A stretch of 64,000 bases of DNA from DATARH01 sp050246595 (GTDB lineage: Bacteria > Pseudomonadota > Alphaproteobacteria > ATCC43930 > CGMCC-115725). This document shows, piece after piece, positions 1 to 7,508 of this stretch (within the stretch, counting starts at the first letter, position 1; each line of letters opens with the position of its first letter). The stretch covers positions 117,604-181,603 of the forward strand of contig JBFWVT010000003.1 of the NCBI GenBank assembly GCA_050246595.1. The letters are read 5' to 3'. The translations under genes were made by a program, and so were the position numbers. The notes beneath the pieces were generated by a model. The model did not search any database, had not been told where the DNA came from, and was given only the letters and a program-made list of their open reading frames with translations.

Positions 1-328
1 ATGTTTGCACCGGGCGTCCGCCATGACCGATGGGAGGCGGCTTCAAGGCGTCCTGAACCGCATCGACAAGCTTGTTCATCTCGACCGACGGTGACGCATA
101 GGGATCGCTCGTATGGACGTAGAGGTAGAGCCTCGCTCTGAATGTCCATGTTCCCGGAGCACCGAGAACCGGGTACTCGACATCTTCCCCTTCCTGCACC
201 ATGAAGAGAGCTGGTTGCTCCGCCGGCGCGACATCGGACCAATGGCGCAGGCGGCGCTCTTTGGTTACGAACTTTGCTACTGCTGTGACTTTCGTGAACA
301 GGGTGGAGTAAATGACTTCCCGATTCAT
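1..328 (-). CDS. Tail terminator-like phage protein (partial)
   Basis: A leftward reading frame starts at ATG 328-326 and runs off the left edge with 109 codons visible. It contains the block RRLRHWSDVAPAEQPALFM, which I associate with small tail-terminator or minor tail proteins of siphovirus-like alphaproteobacterial prophages; these cap the tail tube at the neck. It begins a few bases after the gp10-like gene, the usual head-to-tail order. The family call rests on remembered motif and gene order. The C-terminus is not visible. Confidence 0.6.
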   Translation of the reverse strand, partial: MNREVIYSTLFTKVTAVAKFVTKERRLRHWSDVAPAEQPALFMVQEGEDVEYPVLGAPGTWTFRARLYLYVHTSDPYASPSVEMNKLVDAVQDALKPPPIGHGGRPVQT

Positions 329-334
329 TTACAC

Positions 335-826
335 CTACCCGCTGATAGCGTCTTCGATCAGCCGCCTCAGAGATTCCTTCATTCCCTTTTTGAAGTCAGG
401 CTCCAATTCTTTCAGGGCCGATCGTAGAAAGCTACGTTCGGGGAATTTTACGTTTCGTGTGTGCGCTTTGATGTTAAGCGTGGCTGTAACTGGCTTTCCG
501 AAAAGGCGCGTAACCTTACGGAGGTGCGCTCGCACAGATTGCTTCCCGCGAAAACCGAACTCATGAACCCGCGCGTAGGCAACCTTAGTTCCTACTGTGG
601 CTGTGATTCTGTCTGGAGCGTCATCTACCTTTAGGTTGATGCTTGATCGCAGCACGCCCGTTCGAACCTTCAAAACCTGTCCGCTCAGCTTATCTTTTTG
701 AACATTACGTTGGAGCCTGAACCCCCACCGCTGCATTTCCTTGGCCATTGACTCACGTATCGAGTCGGGCATGCGGTCTAGTCTGGCGATGATCTCTTTA
801 TCGCCAGTGACGGTAACTTCGATCAT
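335..826 (-). CDS. HK97 gp10-like head-tail protein
   Basis: 163 aa. It has the look of HK97 gp10-family phage proteins: an N-terminal segment (GDKEIIARLDRMPDSIRESM), a central VRTGVLRSSI motif, and a later VAYARVHEFGF motif, which is typical of the family (TGxLrxS then YaxxqEfGt). These proteins act at the head-tail junction or in tail completion. It lies between the connector and the tail terminator, as expected. The C-terminus (PERSFLRSAL) also matches the usual family ending. Confidence 0.85.
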   Translation of the reverse strand: MIEVTVTGDKEIIARLDRMPDSIRESMAKEMQRWGFRLQRNVQKDKLSGQVLKVRTGVLRSSINLKVDDAPDRITATVGTKVAYARVHEFGFRGKQSVRAHLRKVTRLFGKPVTATLNIKAHTRNVKFPERSFLRSALKELEPDFKKGMKESLRRLIEDAISG

Positions 827-836
827 GGAAGTGCCG

Positions 837-1790
837 CTATTTGAAGATGATGGTGCCGGACAGCATTTGCAGCGTCAGGTCGGCGTTGCGCGGCGTGATC
901 GTCAGGACATCGCCGAACGCGAAGGTCATCTGCGTCGTCGCAAACGACCCGCTCGATGCCCCCGCGACAAAAACCATCGTCCCGAAGCTGAGACCGTTTT
1001 TCTCGATGTCGAAGACCGTATGGTCTGTTGCCGGTATCCCGGCCGTCGCGACCGAACCGATCATGTTCGGCAGCAGTGTGTGCTCGCGCGCAAAGGACAA
1101 CCGCACAATCGGCGTGCCTTGTACCGGTGGCACAACGATATACTCCCAGTGGTAATCGTTGAGCGCCATGTCCGCCGGCTCCGGTTGCCCGAGGAACGTC
1201 ACAAGCCCGCTGACCGGGACGACTCTGCGGTACGGATTGAGCGCCGAGCGGATGGCCTCGCTCATGTCGCTGGTCAGGTAGGTGACTGTCTCGCCGCCAA
1301 CCTGCTTGGACACTTCTCCAATCCGGGTGCGCTCGCGATAGCGCAGTGCCACAAGCTCGATGCAGGCCTGTTGAAGAACTGCGGGGATCGTCTCATACCC
1401 GGCCGTGTATTCGACGATGACGCTGCCGCCGCTGCAGCAGGTGGTGAATTGCTGCCCGGCCAGATAGATGCCGGATGCGTTGAACCCGTACCCGGTGCCG
1501 CGGCTGCCGTCGGTCGGCATCGGCTGGATCGCGGTGCCGCCGATCGTCAGGGACGACACCGCCGTGATCGGCGTATTGGCAAGGCCGAGGCGTGTGCCGC
1601 GTATCCCGAAATGGGTCTCGCGCCAGACCCCGAGCGCCACCTGCCGCCCCAGGTAATCGGCGATGAATTCGCTCGCTGCGGTGATCAGCCGCTTGAGCAG
1701 GATGTCATCGGTCGCCGGGAACGGCGTCGTGCCGATTTGCAGCCAGTGTTTAACGTCGACCAGGTCGCAGAGGTCGTTCCACGCTGGCAT
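837..1790 (-). CDS. Head-tail connector with extra C-terminal domain
   Basis: 317 aa. Residues ~1-180 match the gp6-like connector type (phage_QLRG family), including AASEFIADYLGRQV, an IVEYTAGYETIPAVLQQACIE-like region and LVALRYRERTRIG. These form the ring below the portal. Connectors of this family are usually about 100-200 aa. The extra ~120 C-terminal residues are Ser/Thr/Gly-rich beta-like sequence (FDIEKNGLSFGTMVFVAGAS, then FAFGDVLTITPRNADLTLQM) resembling a module often seen in phage tail or fibre proteins. That suggests a fused decoration-like beta domain, which is inference. The start overlaps the upstream gene by 41 bases. Confidence 0.75.
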   Translation of the reverse strand: MPAWNDLCDLVDVKHWLQIGTTPFPATDDILLKRLITAASEFIADYLGRQVALGVWRETHFGIRGTRLGLANTPITAVSSLTIGGTAIQPMPTDGSRGTGYGFNASGIYLAGQQFTTCCSGGSVIVEYTAGYETIPAVLQQACIELVALRYRERTRIGEVSKQVGGETVTYLTSDMSEAIRSALNPYRRVVPVSGLVTFLGQPEPADMALNDYHWEYIVVPPVQGTPIVRLSFAREHTLLPNMIGSVATAGIPATDHTVFDIEKNGLSFGTMVFVAGASSGSFATTQMTFAFGDVLTITPRNADLTLQMLSGTIIFK

Positions 1791-2031
1791 GTGGCGACCT
1801 CGCGATTGGTAACGAGTACGGCGAGGGCAGGCTCGCCAGTTGCTCTTTAATGATCGCTGCCGCCGCGCGCGCGCCGTAGCGGGCGACGCAGTCGGCTACG
1901 GAGATGGCGTTGACGTTGACCGGCGCTTCGCGCAACAAAGTCCGCAAGGCATCGGGCAGCTGGTCAAACGCCACCATCTCGACATCGGCAGGCTCAAAGC
2001 CCGGTCGGAACCTGCCCGCCGGGCCGCCCAC
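1750..2031 (-). CDS. Small hypothetical phage protein
   Basis: 93 aa, between the Pro-rich protein and the connector, overlapping the connector start. The core FDQLPDALRTLLREAPVNVN is followed by an Ala-rich helical stretch. The first possible start is GTG at 2031 without a clear ribosome site; ATG at 1977 would give a 75 aa protein. No family recognised. It may be a small head-tail assembly protein by position only. Confidence 0.5.
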   Translation of the reverse strand: MGGPAGRFRPGFEPADVEMVAFDQLPDALRTLLREAPVNVNAISVADCVARYGARAAAAIIKEQLASLPSPYSLPIARSPHASVERPLRPGRR

Positions 2032-2058
2032 GTTGCCGGAGTTCCGAGCCAGTGGGGG

Positions 2059-2745
2059 CTACTCGGGCTTCTTGTCCTCGGCAGGCTTATCGTCCCGCAT
2101 CTGCGCGATCTCCATCGTCCGGGAGATCGTGTCGATGTCACGGTCGGACAGCCGCTCGAACCCGTGCGCCCACGCCTGGGTAATCGCGTTGTAGGGAATG
2201 AACCAGATCCCGGTGCCTTCCGGTCCCGGCTGACCGACCGGCATCACTGCATACGGGTCGGTCGTGTGCCGGATGGCGTAGTGCCCCTCCGGGACCATCA
2301 GCTTGATCCCCTCCGAGGTCGATGCCGTCGGAGGGAATTCCCCAGCCACGCCCGTCCGATACGGCGAGTTGGGCGGCGGGCCTGCCGGCTCCGAGAATTC
2401 CGGCAACTGCGTGCCGCGCTGCGCCATGTTGGTCTCGACCGGCATGACGTGCTTGTCTTCCGGCACGCTCTTGCCCGGCTCGATCTGCGCCGGGTCCTGC
2501 ATCCCTGTCACGCTCTCGACCGGCGGCGGCATCCGGCGCGGCTCTACCGCGCTGCCCTCCGGCTTGTCCGGTTGCGTCTGGCCCGGTCGCGGGTTCACCA
2601 TCGGCTCCTGAACGCGCTCTGCAAACCGCGGCTCCGGTGCCTTGTTGTCCTCCGGCTTCGCGGCCTCGGGCGCCTTCTGCCCGTCCGCAGGCTTCGCCGC
2701 GTTCCGCGCATCCGACGGAGCATCTGGCTTTCTGGTGGTTTCCAT
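2059..2745 (-). CDS. Pro-rich phage structural-region protein
   Basis: 228 aa from ATG 2745, chosen because AGGGAG precedes it at good spacing; an in-frame start 8 codons upstream is less likely. The N-terminal ~140 residues are Pro/Glu/Lys-rich and low complexity, probably disordered. The C-terminal part (GHYAIRHTTDPYAVMPVGQP, then WFIPYNAITQAWAHGFERL) looks folded. It lies immediately downstream of the capsid gene. Function unknown; a decoration or scaffold-linked role is possible from position only. Confidence 0.6.
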   Translation of the reverse strand: METTRKPDAPSDARNAAKPADGQKAPEAAKPEDNKAPEPRFAERVQEPMVNPRPGQTQPDKPEGSAVEPRRMPPPVESVTGMQDPAQIEPGKSVPEDKHVMPVETNMAQRGTQLPEFSEPAGPPPNSPYRTGVAGEFPPTASTSEGIKLMVPEGHYAIRHTTDPYAVMPVGQPGPEGTGIWFIPYNAITQAWAHGFERLSDRDIDTISRTMEIAQMRDDKPAEDKKPE

Positions 2746-2784
2746 GGTAGTTACTCCCTTGCACGCCAAGCGCTTGTAAGAATG

Positions 2785-4413
2785 CTAAGCGCCGATGTTA
2801 GTGATCACTCCCATTGCGAAGGGAGAATAGACGGCAAGCACCTCTTCTGCATATACGCCGACTTGCCGCTGTCTTGTGGTAAGCGGCCAGTTTATTTCGT
2901 AATAATCCGCCCTGGTCAGTATCTCCGCAACGTTCGGCACCTCGTTCGACTGATACTGCACCGGCAGATTTTCCGCCCAGCCGACGATGGTGCCGGGCGG
3001 CAGGTCGTCATGGATGATGATCGGAATGACCTGTCCCGTGAACGAGTTGAAATACTGATCTACCGCTCCGCCGGCGGTGACGCTCATCCTTCCGCCATCG
3101 GAATTGATGCTCAGGAGCGACGCGTTGGAGTTCCCGGTAAACACATGGTTTGTGATGCTCCTGGACTCGCGGCTGCTGATGAGCAAAAGCGAGGGGGAGA
3201 GCCTGTACGTGTCGTACATGGTCTGGAACATATCGTCGATCTCAGTGACCGATCCGCGGCCCGAGGCGGTAAGCGGCGTCCCCGTGCCGGCGGTGCCAGT
3301 TGCCATGGTCTTGACATAGGCATTCGAGCCAGCGGCGAAGGCAGTGGTCATCAGCCCATCGAACGCCATGGTTGCGTTGCGGCTGTAGTCGGTGGTGACG
3401 GCGGTGGCGGCTTGGCCGGTGCCGGCGAGCGGGGCCGAGATACGGACCGAGTTGATCGTGGTGATCGCTTCGAGCTTCTCGCTGCCAGCGGCGCCGATGA
3501 ACCACGCATAAGCGACCGCGCCGCGGATCGGGATCACGGTAGCGGACAGGTGTTCGCCGAGCGTGATCGCTTGGGTTGCAGCCGCACTCTTGTTGGAGGC
3601 GCCACCGTTGAGGGTATAGGTCTTGCCGTCAGCGCCGGTGATGGTCTTGGTCGTGGCGACCCCGCTGGCGAGGGTGGAGTTCTTGTAGCCCTCCAAGGTC
3701 AGGGCGACGACGATGACGGAGTAGGTGGCGGCCGGCAGGGTGGCGCCGGTTCCACCTGCGGCCAGGACCGGGGTCGCCGGGACGCCGAGCGCCAGCGAGC
3801 GGTTGCCGCCGAGGATCGCCATCTCCTCTTTGAGCATCATCTTTTGCAACAGGCGGAAGGTCATGCGGCCCATGACGTCCTCGAATCCCCGACCGGCGTT
3901 GATCGCCTCGTAGGTCGCGGCGTCTTCCTCGCCGATCGTGACGAAGTTGGCCGACTTGTCGACCGCCTGATAGCTCATCTGGGCGGAGCGCTGCCCCTCG
4001 GGGACCCAGCCTTCCGCGTCCCAGCCGGAGCCGATGAGCGCAGTGATCTGACGCCAATTGGTCGCCAACCCCACACCGCCTCCGCGACGCGGGATACGAT
4101 TGCGCAGAGGAGTTTTGACCGGATAGAGGTTCTTGGCCGGGGCCTGTAGATCGTAAGCGACAAGACCGGTCGCGGTGGTGATCGTTTTGGCAATCGCGTT
4201 GGCGAGCGCTTCCGAGGCCCCGCCATCGAGCAGCGTCTGAATCTGCTCGTCCTGGCCGATTAGCATACCCATTCGAGTGGACGCGGCCTTGGCAAGCCCC
4301 ACGTCTTTTTGGGACAGCGCCTCGAGCATGACCTTGCGGAACTCGTCGTCCGCGGCCTCCCATGTGGGCGGGGAATACCGGCCCATCTGGAGGGTCTGTT
4401 GCGTGATGTTCAT
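2785..4413 (-). CDS. Major capsid protein
   Basis: 542 aa, long for a major capsid protein. It sits directly downstream of the prohead protease. The N-terminal region (EFRKVMLEALSQKDVGLAKA) precedes a segment with NRIPRRGGGVGLATNWRQIT and GWVPEGQRSAQMSYQ, and the C-terminus (NEVPNVAEILTRADYYEINW) resembles large HK97-fold-like capsid proteins of alphaproteobacterial phages. A Gly/Ala/Thr-rich insertion at about residues 215-330 may be an insertion domain. It forms the icosahedral shell. The call rests on position and overall pattern; the fold itself was not tested. Confidence 0.75.
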   Translation of the reverse strand: MNITQQTLQMGRYSPPTWEAADDEFRKVMLEALSQKDVGLAKAASTRMGMLIGQDEQIQTLLDGGASEALANAIAKTITTATGLVAYDLQAPAKNLYPVKTPLRNRIPRRGGGVGLATNWRQITALIGSGWDAEGWVPEGQRSAQMSYQAVDKSANFVTIGEEDAATYEAINAGRGFEDVMGRMTFRLLQKMMLKEEMAILGGNRSLALGVPATPVLAAGGTGATLPAATYSVIVVALTLEGYKNSTLASGVATTKTITGADGKTYTLNGGASNKSAAATQAITLGEHLSATVIPIRGAVAYAWFIGAAGSEKLEAITTINSVRISAPLAGTGQAATAVTTDYSRNATMAFDGLMTTAFAAGSNAYVKTMATGTAGTGTPLTASGRGSVTEIDDMFQTMYDTYRLSPSLLLISSRESRSITNHVFTGNSNASLLSINSDGGRMSVTAGGAVDQYFNSFTGQVIPIIIHDDLPPGTIVGWAENLPVQYQSNEVPNVAEILTRADYYEINWPLTTRQRQVGVYAEEVLAVYSPFAMGVITNIGA

Positions 4414-4437
4414 TGGTTGCTCCCTGCGGAGTCGGGA

Positions 4438-4473
4438 AAAGAAAAAGGGCCGCTCAACCGAGCGGCCCTTTGG
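4438..4473 (-). terminator. Intrinsic terminator upstream of capsid gene
   Basis: A perfect 12-bp stem (AAAGGGCCGCTC / GAGCGGCCCTTT) with an AACC loop is followed, in the leftward direction, by TTTTTCTTTT. It sits between the protease stop (4538) and the capsid start (4413), so it would cut transcription inside the head operon. Confidence 0.75.
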
Positions 4474-4537
4474 CCTGCGGCTCTTCCTGAGAGCCTTTCC
4501 CGCGTATTGACCCGGCGGGCCGGGTGTCCGATTGCTG

Positions 4538-6688
4538 TTAGCGAGCGGCGATCTTCAGAGGCTTTGTGCGCGAGTAGGCGTAATGCGCCATAAACCGGTC
4601 CTGTTCGCTCATGCCCTCCCAGGCCTTACGAACCTCCTCCTCGGAGGGGCCACCATTGCTTGGATGATGACCGGCGATCCGCCTGCCGTCGTCGGCCTTG
4701 GAGACCATGACAATGCCCGGCGGTAGCTCCGCAGCGGTAGCCGGCGGCAGCGGGGTGTTGGCGATCTTCTCGATCTGCTCGCGCATCGCCGCCAATGTTT
4801 CGGTCAGTTGCCCCGCGACTTTGAGCAGTTGCGCGTTCTCCTCTCGCGACTCGATCAGGCGCTTTGCGAGGTCGTCATCGGTGCCGGCCCGCTTGGCGAC
4901 CGGGTCGGCCTCGGGCGGCTGGGGATCGCTGCACTGCCCCAGCGCCTCACACGCCTCGGTGAGCATAGTGGTCACCGCTCGCGAGTAATCGTCGACCTCG
5001 CTGAACTTGGTCAGGCAGTCCGATGCAACAGCGAGCAAACCGCCGACATCGGTTGCCTTCTTGGCCAGCGAGTCGAGCGCGACGGTCCATGAGGCATTCT
5101 CGGGCGTAGCAGCCCCAAGGTTGACCATCGCGCCCTTGAACAGGTCGAGGCTGGCGCGCTGCGCCTCGGGCAGGTCCGGCACCGCCAGCGCCCGCTCGCC
5201 GGCGGCTAATGCCATATCGAGCATGACCTGCTGATCCGGCGTGTAGCGGCGCTCGATCGGCTCCCCGACCTCGGGCGGCAGTTCGATATCGAGCTGGCCG
5301 CAGGCGGCAACCAGCGCGTCGTGGGCATCCTCGATCCGGCCTGCCACTTTCTGGGTGTCCTCGTCCCACAACAGCCGCTTGACGAGCCCGGTCGCGGTGA
5401 CAGCGAGTTCCTTGCCGCCGAGCTTGTCGAGATCGGCGGGCGTCGTGGACTTGCCGGTCTCCATGCCAACGCATTTGGCCCCCAGCTCGACGCAAAGGTT
5501 GTGCATTTGCTCCAGCCGCCGCATGTCGGAACGCGAATTTCTGGCGCCGATCTTGCGCAGGTGCGCCTCAATATCGACGATCGGAAAATCCATCATGGGC
5601 ACCAGCTTGTCGGCCTGGTCGCCGATCGCCTTGCGCAGCGCGCCGCCGAGGGCATCGCCCGTGACATGCGAGAACAGCATCATCGGCGCTTCCTCGCCGG
5701 CCGCAGCTTCGATCAGGCGATTGGTGCCTTCTTGCACCATCAACCGCAGGAAGCTCGCCAGTTCCGCGATGATCTCGCCCAGCCGCTCGGGCTGCAGCGA
5801 ACCGCTCGCCTGCATATTCGTCTCGACGGTGAGGCTTTCCTTCAGCCACTCGAGCTCGTACAGCAGATTGACGACGTGGCTGACGTCGTAGAGCGATTTG
5901 CTCACGGTTGAGGCCTGAGCGTCCGGGGCGCCCTCCGGCGGCGCTGCGCTTTCCGCCGGCTTCGCCACCGCAGCGGCCCGCGCCAATTCTGCTTCGGCCT
6001 TGGCGATAATCTCGGCCGCTGGATTTTTAACGGCATCGGCTGCCGCCTCTTTTTGCTCCGGCTCTGACTCCGGCTCCGGTTCCTGGTTGGGAGCAGCCGG
6101 ATCAGCGGCGCGCTTGGTAACGCAGGCCTCGGCATCGCTCTTGCGGACATGCTGATGCGTATGGTCTCCGCAGGTCCAGATTTGCATCAGCGCCGCCGGT
6201 GCCGTGCTCGCCAAGAGATCGGTCTGGCCGAGGTCCGTGTTGTTCATGTCGTTGTCTCCGTTCGGCGCGGCGGCCTTCCAGCAGTCGAATACCGCCTCGG
6301 GGTTGGCCGGGCGGTCGACCACCGAGATTTCGGTCAGCTTCAAGCCAGTGATCTTTTTGCGGTTTCCGGGATCGCGTGCGGTGACGCGGCCACCTATCGA
6401 GAAGCCTTTGTAGACGCCTTCGCGAACCTTTTCCCATGCCGCGTTATCTACAATTTTGGCCGCAACAAAGAGGCCGCGATCGTCAATATCAGCTTCTTTT
6501 GCGACGCCCACAGCAGAAGGAGCATGCATTTCACGTATGTTGGCGAACAGCATGTAATCATCAAGCGCGTTGGCAATGGCCGTCCGCGTAACAACCTCAC
6601 CTTGATCGTCTACCGCTTCGGTAGAGGCATAGCCCCACACCATCCGGCTTTCTGCGTCAATTTTTTGTATGGGCGCATAAAGCCGCAT
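4538..6688 (-). CDS. Prohead protease with long C-terminal extension
   Basis: 716 aa from ATG 6688, preceded by GGAGAAG; longer in-frame starts would overlap the upstream gene. Residues ~1-160 look like a phage prohead serine protease (S78 / XkdF-like): VWGYASTEAVDDQGEVV, an NIREMHAP histidine region, KGFSIGGRVTAR and LTEISVVDRPANPEAVF. It would mature the capsid. The remaining ~550 residues hold an Ala/Glu-rich linker (~200-280) and a long helical region. Such an extension could be a fused scaffold, which is inference. Confidence 0.8.
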   Translation of the reverse strand: MRLYAPIQKIDAESRMVWGYASTEAVDDQGEVVTRTAIANALDDYMLFANIREMHAPSAVGVAKEADIDDRGLFVAAKIVDNAAWEKVREGVYKGFSIGGRVTARDPGNRKKITGLKLTEISVVDRPANPEAVFDCWKAAAPNGDNDMNNTDLGQTDLLASTAPAALMQIWTCGDHTHQHVRKSDAEACVTKRAADPAAPNQEPEPESEPEQKEAAADAVKNPAAEIIAKAEAELARAAAVAKPAESAAPPEGAPDAQASTVSKSLYDVSHVVNLLYELEWLKESLTVETNMQASGSLQPERLGEIIAELASFLRLMVQEGTNRLIEAAAGEEAPMMLFSHVTGDALGGALRKAIGDQADKLVPMMDFPIVDIEAHLRKIGARNSRSDMRRLEQMHNLCVELGAKCVGMETGKSTTPADLDKLGGKELAVTATGLVKRLLWDEDTQKVAGRIEDAHDALVAACGQLDIELPPEVGEPIERRYTPDQQVMLDMALAAGERALAVPDLPEAQRASLDLFKGAMVNLGAATPENASWTVALDSLAKKATDVGGLLAVASDCLTKFSEVDDYSRAVTTMLTEACEALGQCSDPQPPEADPVAKRAGTDDDLAKRLIESREENAQLLKVAGQLTETLAAMREQIEKIANTPLPPATAAELPPGIVMVSKADDGRRIAGHHPSNGGPSEEEVRKAWEGMSEQDRFMAHYAYSRTKPLKIAAR

Positions 6689-6708
6689 TGTACTTCTCCG
6701 GCCCACGC

Positions 6709-7152
6709 TCAAAGCGGTAGGCGACCGCCGGCGAGCCTGCAAAATCGCTGAATCGCCATCACAGCCTGCTCCTCGGCAGCGGTCACTTCGCTCGCCGGCT
6801 CCAATCCGATGGCAGACCGCAGCGCTGGGCTGTCGGGTAGGCCAAGAGCCGCTGCCAGCCACGCATGCAGCGGATCATGGTCCTTGGCCATACTCAGCAC
6901 GTCGTCGCCGTACCCGAGATCGCGGGCCGTCTGGCGGTATGACTCGGTATCGTGCGGTTCGCCGTAAACCGCCTCGCCCGTCGAAAGCGTAACGCGCGAA
7001 CCCGTTGGCAAAACCTCGATGATCGAGCCGTTTGCGAGGGTTTTGCGCAAGTGGTTCCCTCGGCGGCCGTGCGAGCGTGGTGTTCCAATGCGGCGGGACC
7101 GGAAACGGCCCATGAGGTATCTGCGGAGATCAGCTTTCCGCATGACGGCCAT
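6709..7152 (-). CDS. Hypothetical phage head-region protein
   Basis: 147 aa. ATG 7152 overlaps the upstream stop as TAATG, so translation is probably coupled; earlier in-frame starts lie inside the upstream gene. The N-terminus is basic (MRKADLRRYLMGRFRSRRIG). A conserved-looking C-terminal part contains LGYGDDVLSMAKDHDPLHAW and a terminal helix. No family recognised. It lies between the portal and protease genes. Confidence 0.55.
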   Translation of the reverse strand: MAVMRKADLRRYLMGRFRSRRIGTPRSHGRRGNHLRKTLANGSIIEVLPTGSRVTLSTGEAVYGEPHDTESYRQTARDLGYGDDVLSMAKDHDPLHAWLAAALGLPDSPALRSAIGLEPASEVTAAEEQAVMAIQRFCRLAGGRLPL

Positions 7153-7508
7153 TAGTGCGGCGTCTTTTCTTCCCATCTCTTGCCGCAGGACTGGCAGGCC
7201 CACGGGGTCGTCATAGTGTTGCAGGCTCCCAGCGGTGAGACGACCTTTCCACTGCGGTCATACACAGGATCGCCGCAATACATCGATGTAACGCTAGCCA
7301 TCCCATTCTGGACGAATCGACATTCGGTCGGCTTATCACATTCCGGTGGCTGCTGAGGGCCGAGCCCGAGAGGAAACATTTGATTTAGAGAAAGGTTAGT
7401 CGACTCTGATGCCGATTCCGCCCTCGCTTGGTATCCCCCGAAAAAGAACGACGAGATCACCGCAACACACCCACCAACAAGAGATCGCCTATGCACGCGA
7501 TCAGTCAT
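7152..7508 (-). CDS. Small exported Cys-containing protein
   Basis: 118 aa. The N-terminus (RRSLVGGCVAVISSFFFGG then ARA) looks like a Sec signal peptide, with cleavage likely after ARA near residue 30. The mature part has six cysteines, including CDKPTEC and CQSC near the end, fitting an oxidised periplasmic protein or a zinc site. It overlaps the portal gene's stop by a few bases. An exported protein inside a head operon is unusual; a superinfection-exclusion or lysis-associated role is speculation. Confidence 0.55.
   Translation of the reverse strand: MTDRVHRRSLVGGCVAVISSFFFGGYQARAESASESTNLSLNQMFPLGLGPQQPPECDKPTECRFVQNGMASVTSMYCGDPVYDRSGKVVSPLGACNTMTTPWACQSCGKRWEEKTPH

Noticed and set aside
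1840..4149. Very long rightward open frame (769 codons) opposite the capsid gene
   Set aside because: Its sequence is Arg/Gly/Asp-rich, as expected from the antisense of a high-GC gene, and it covers the capsid and Pro-rich genes, which have recognisable products.
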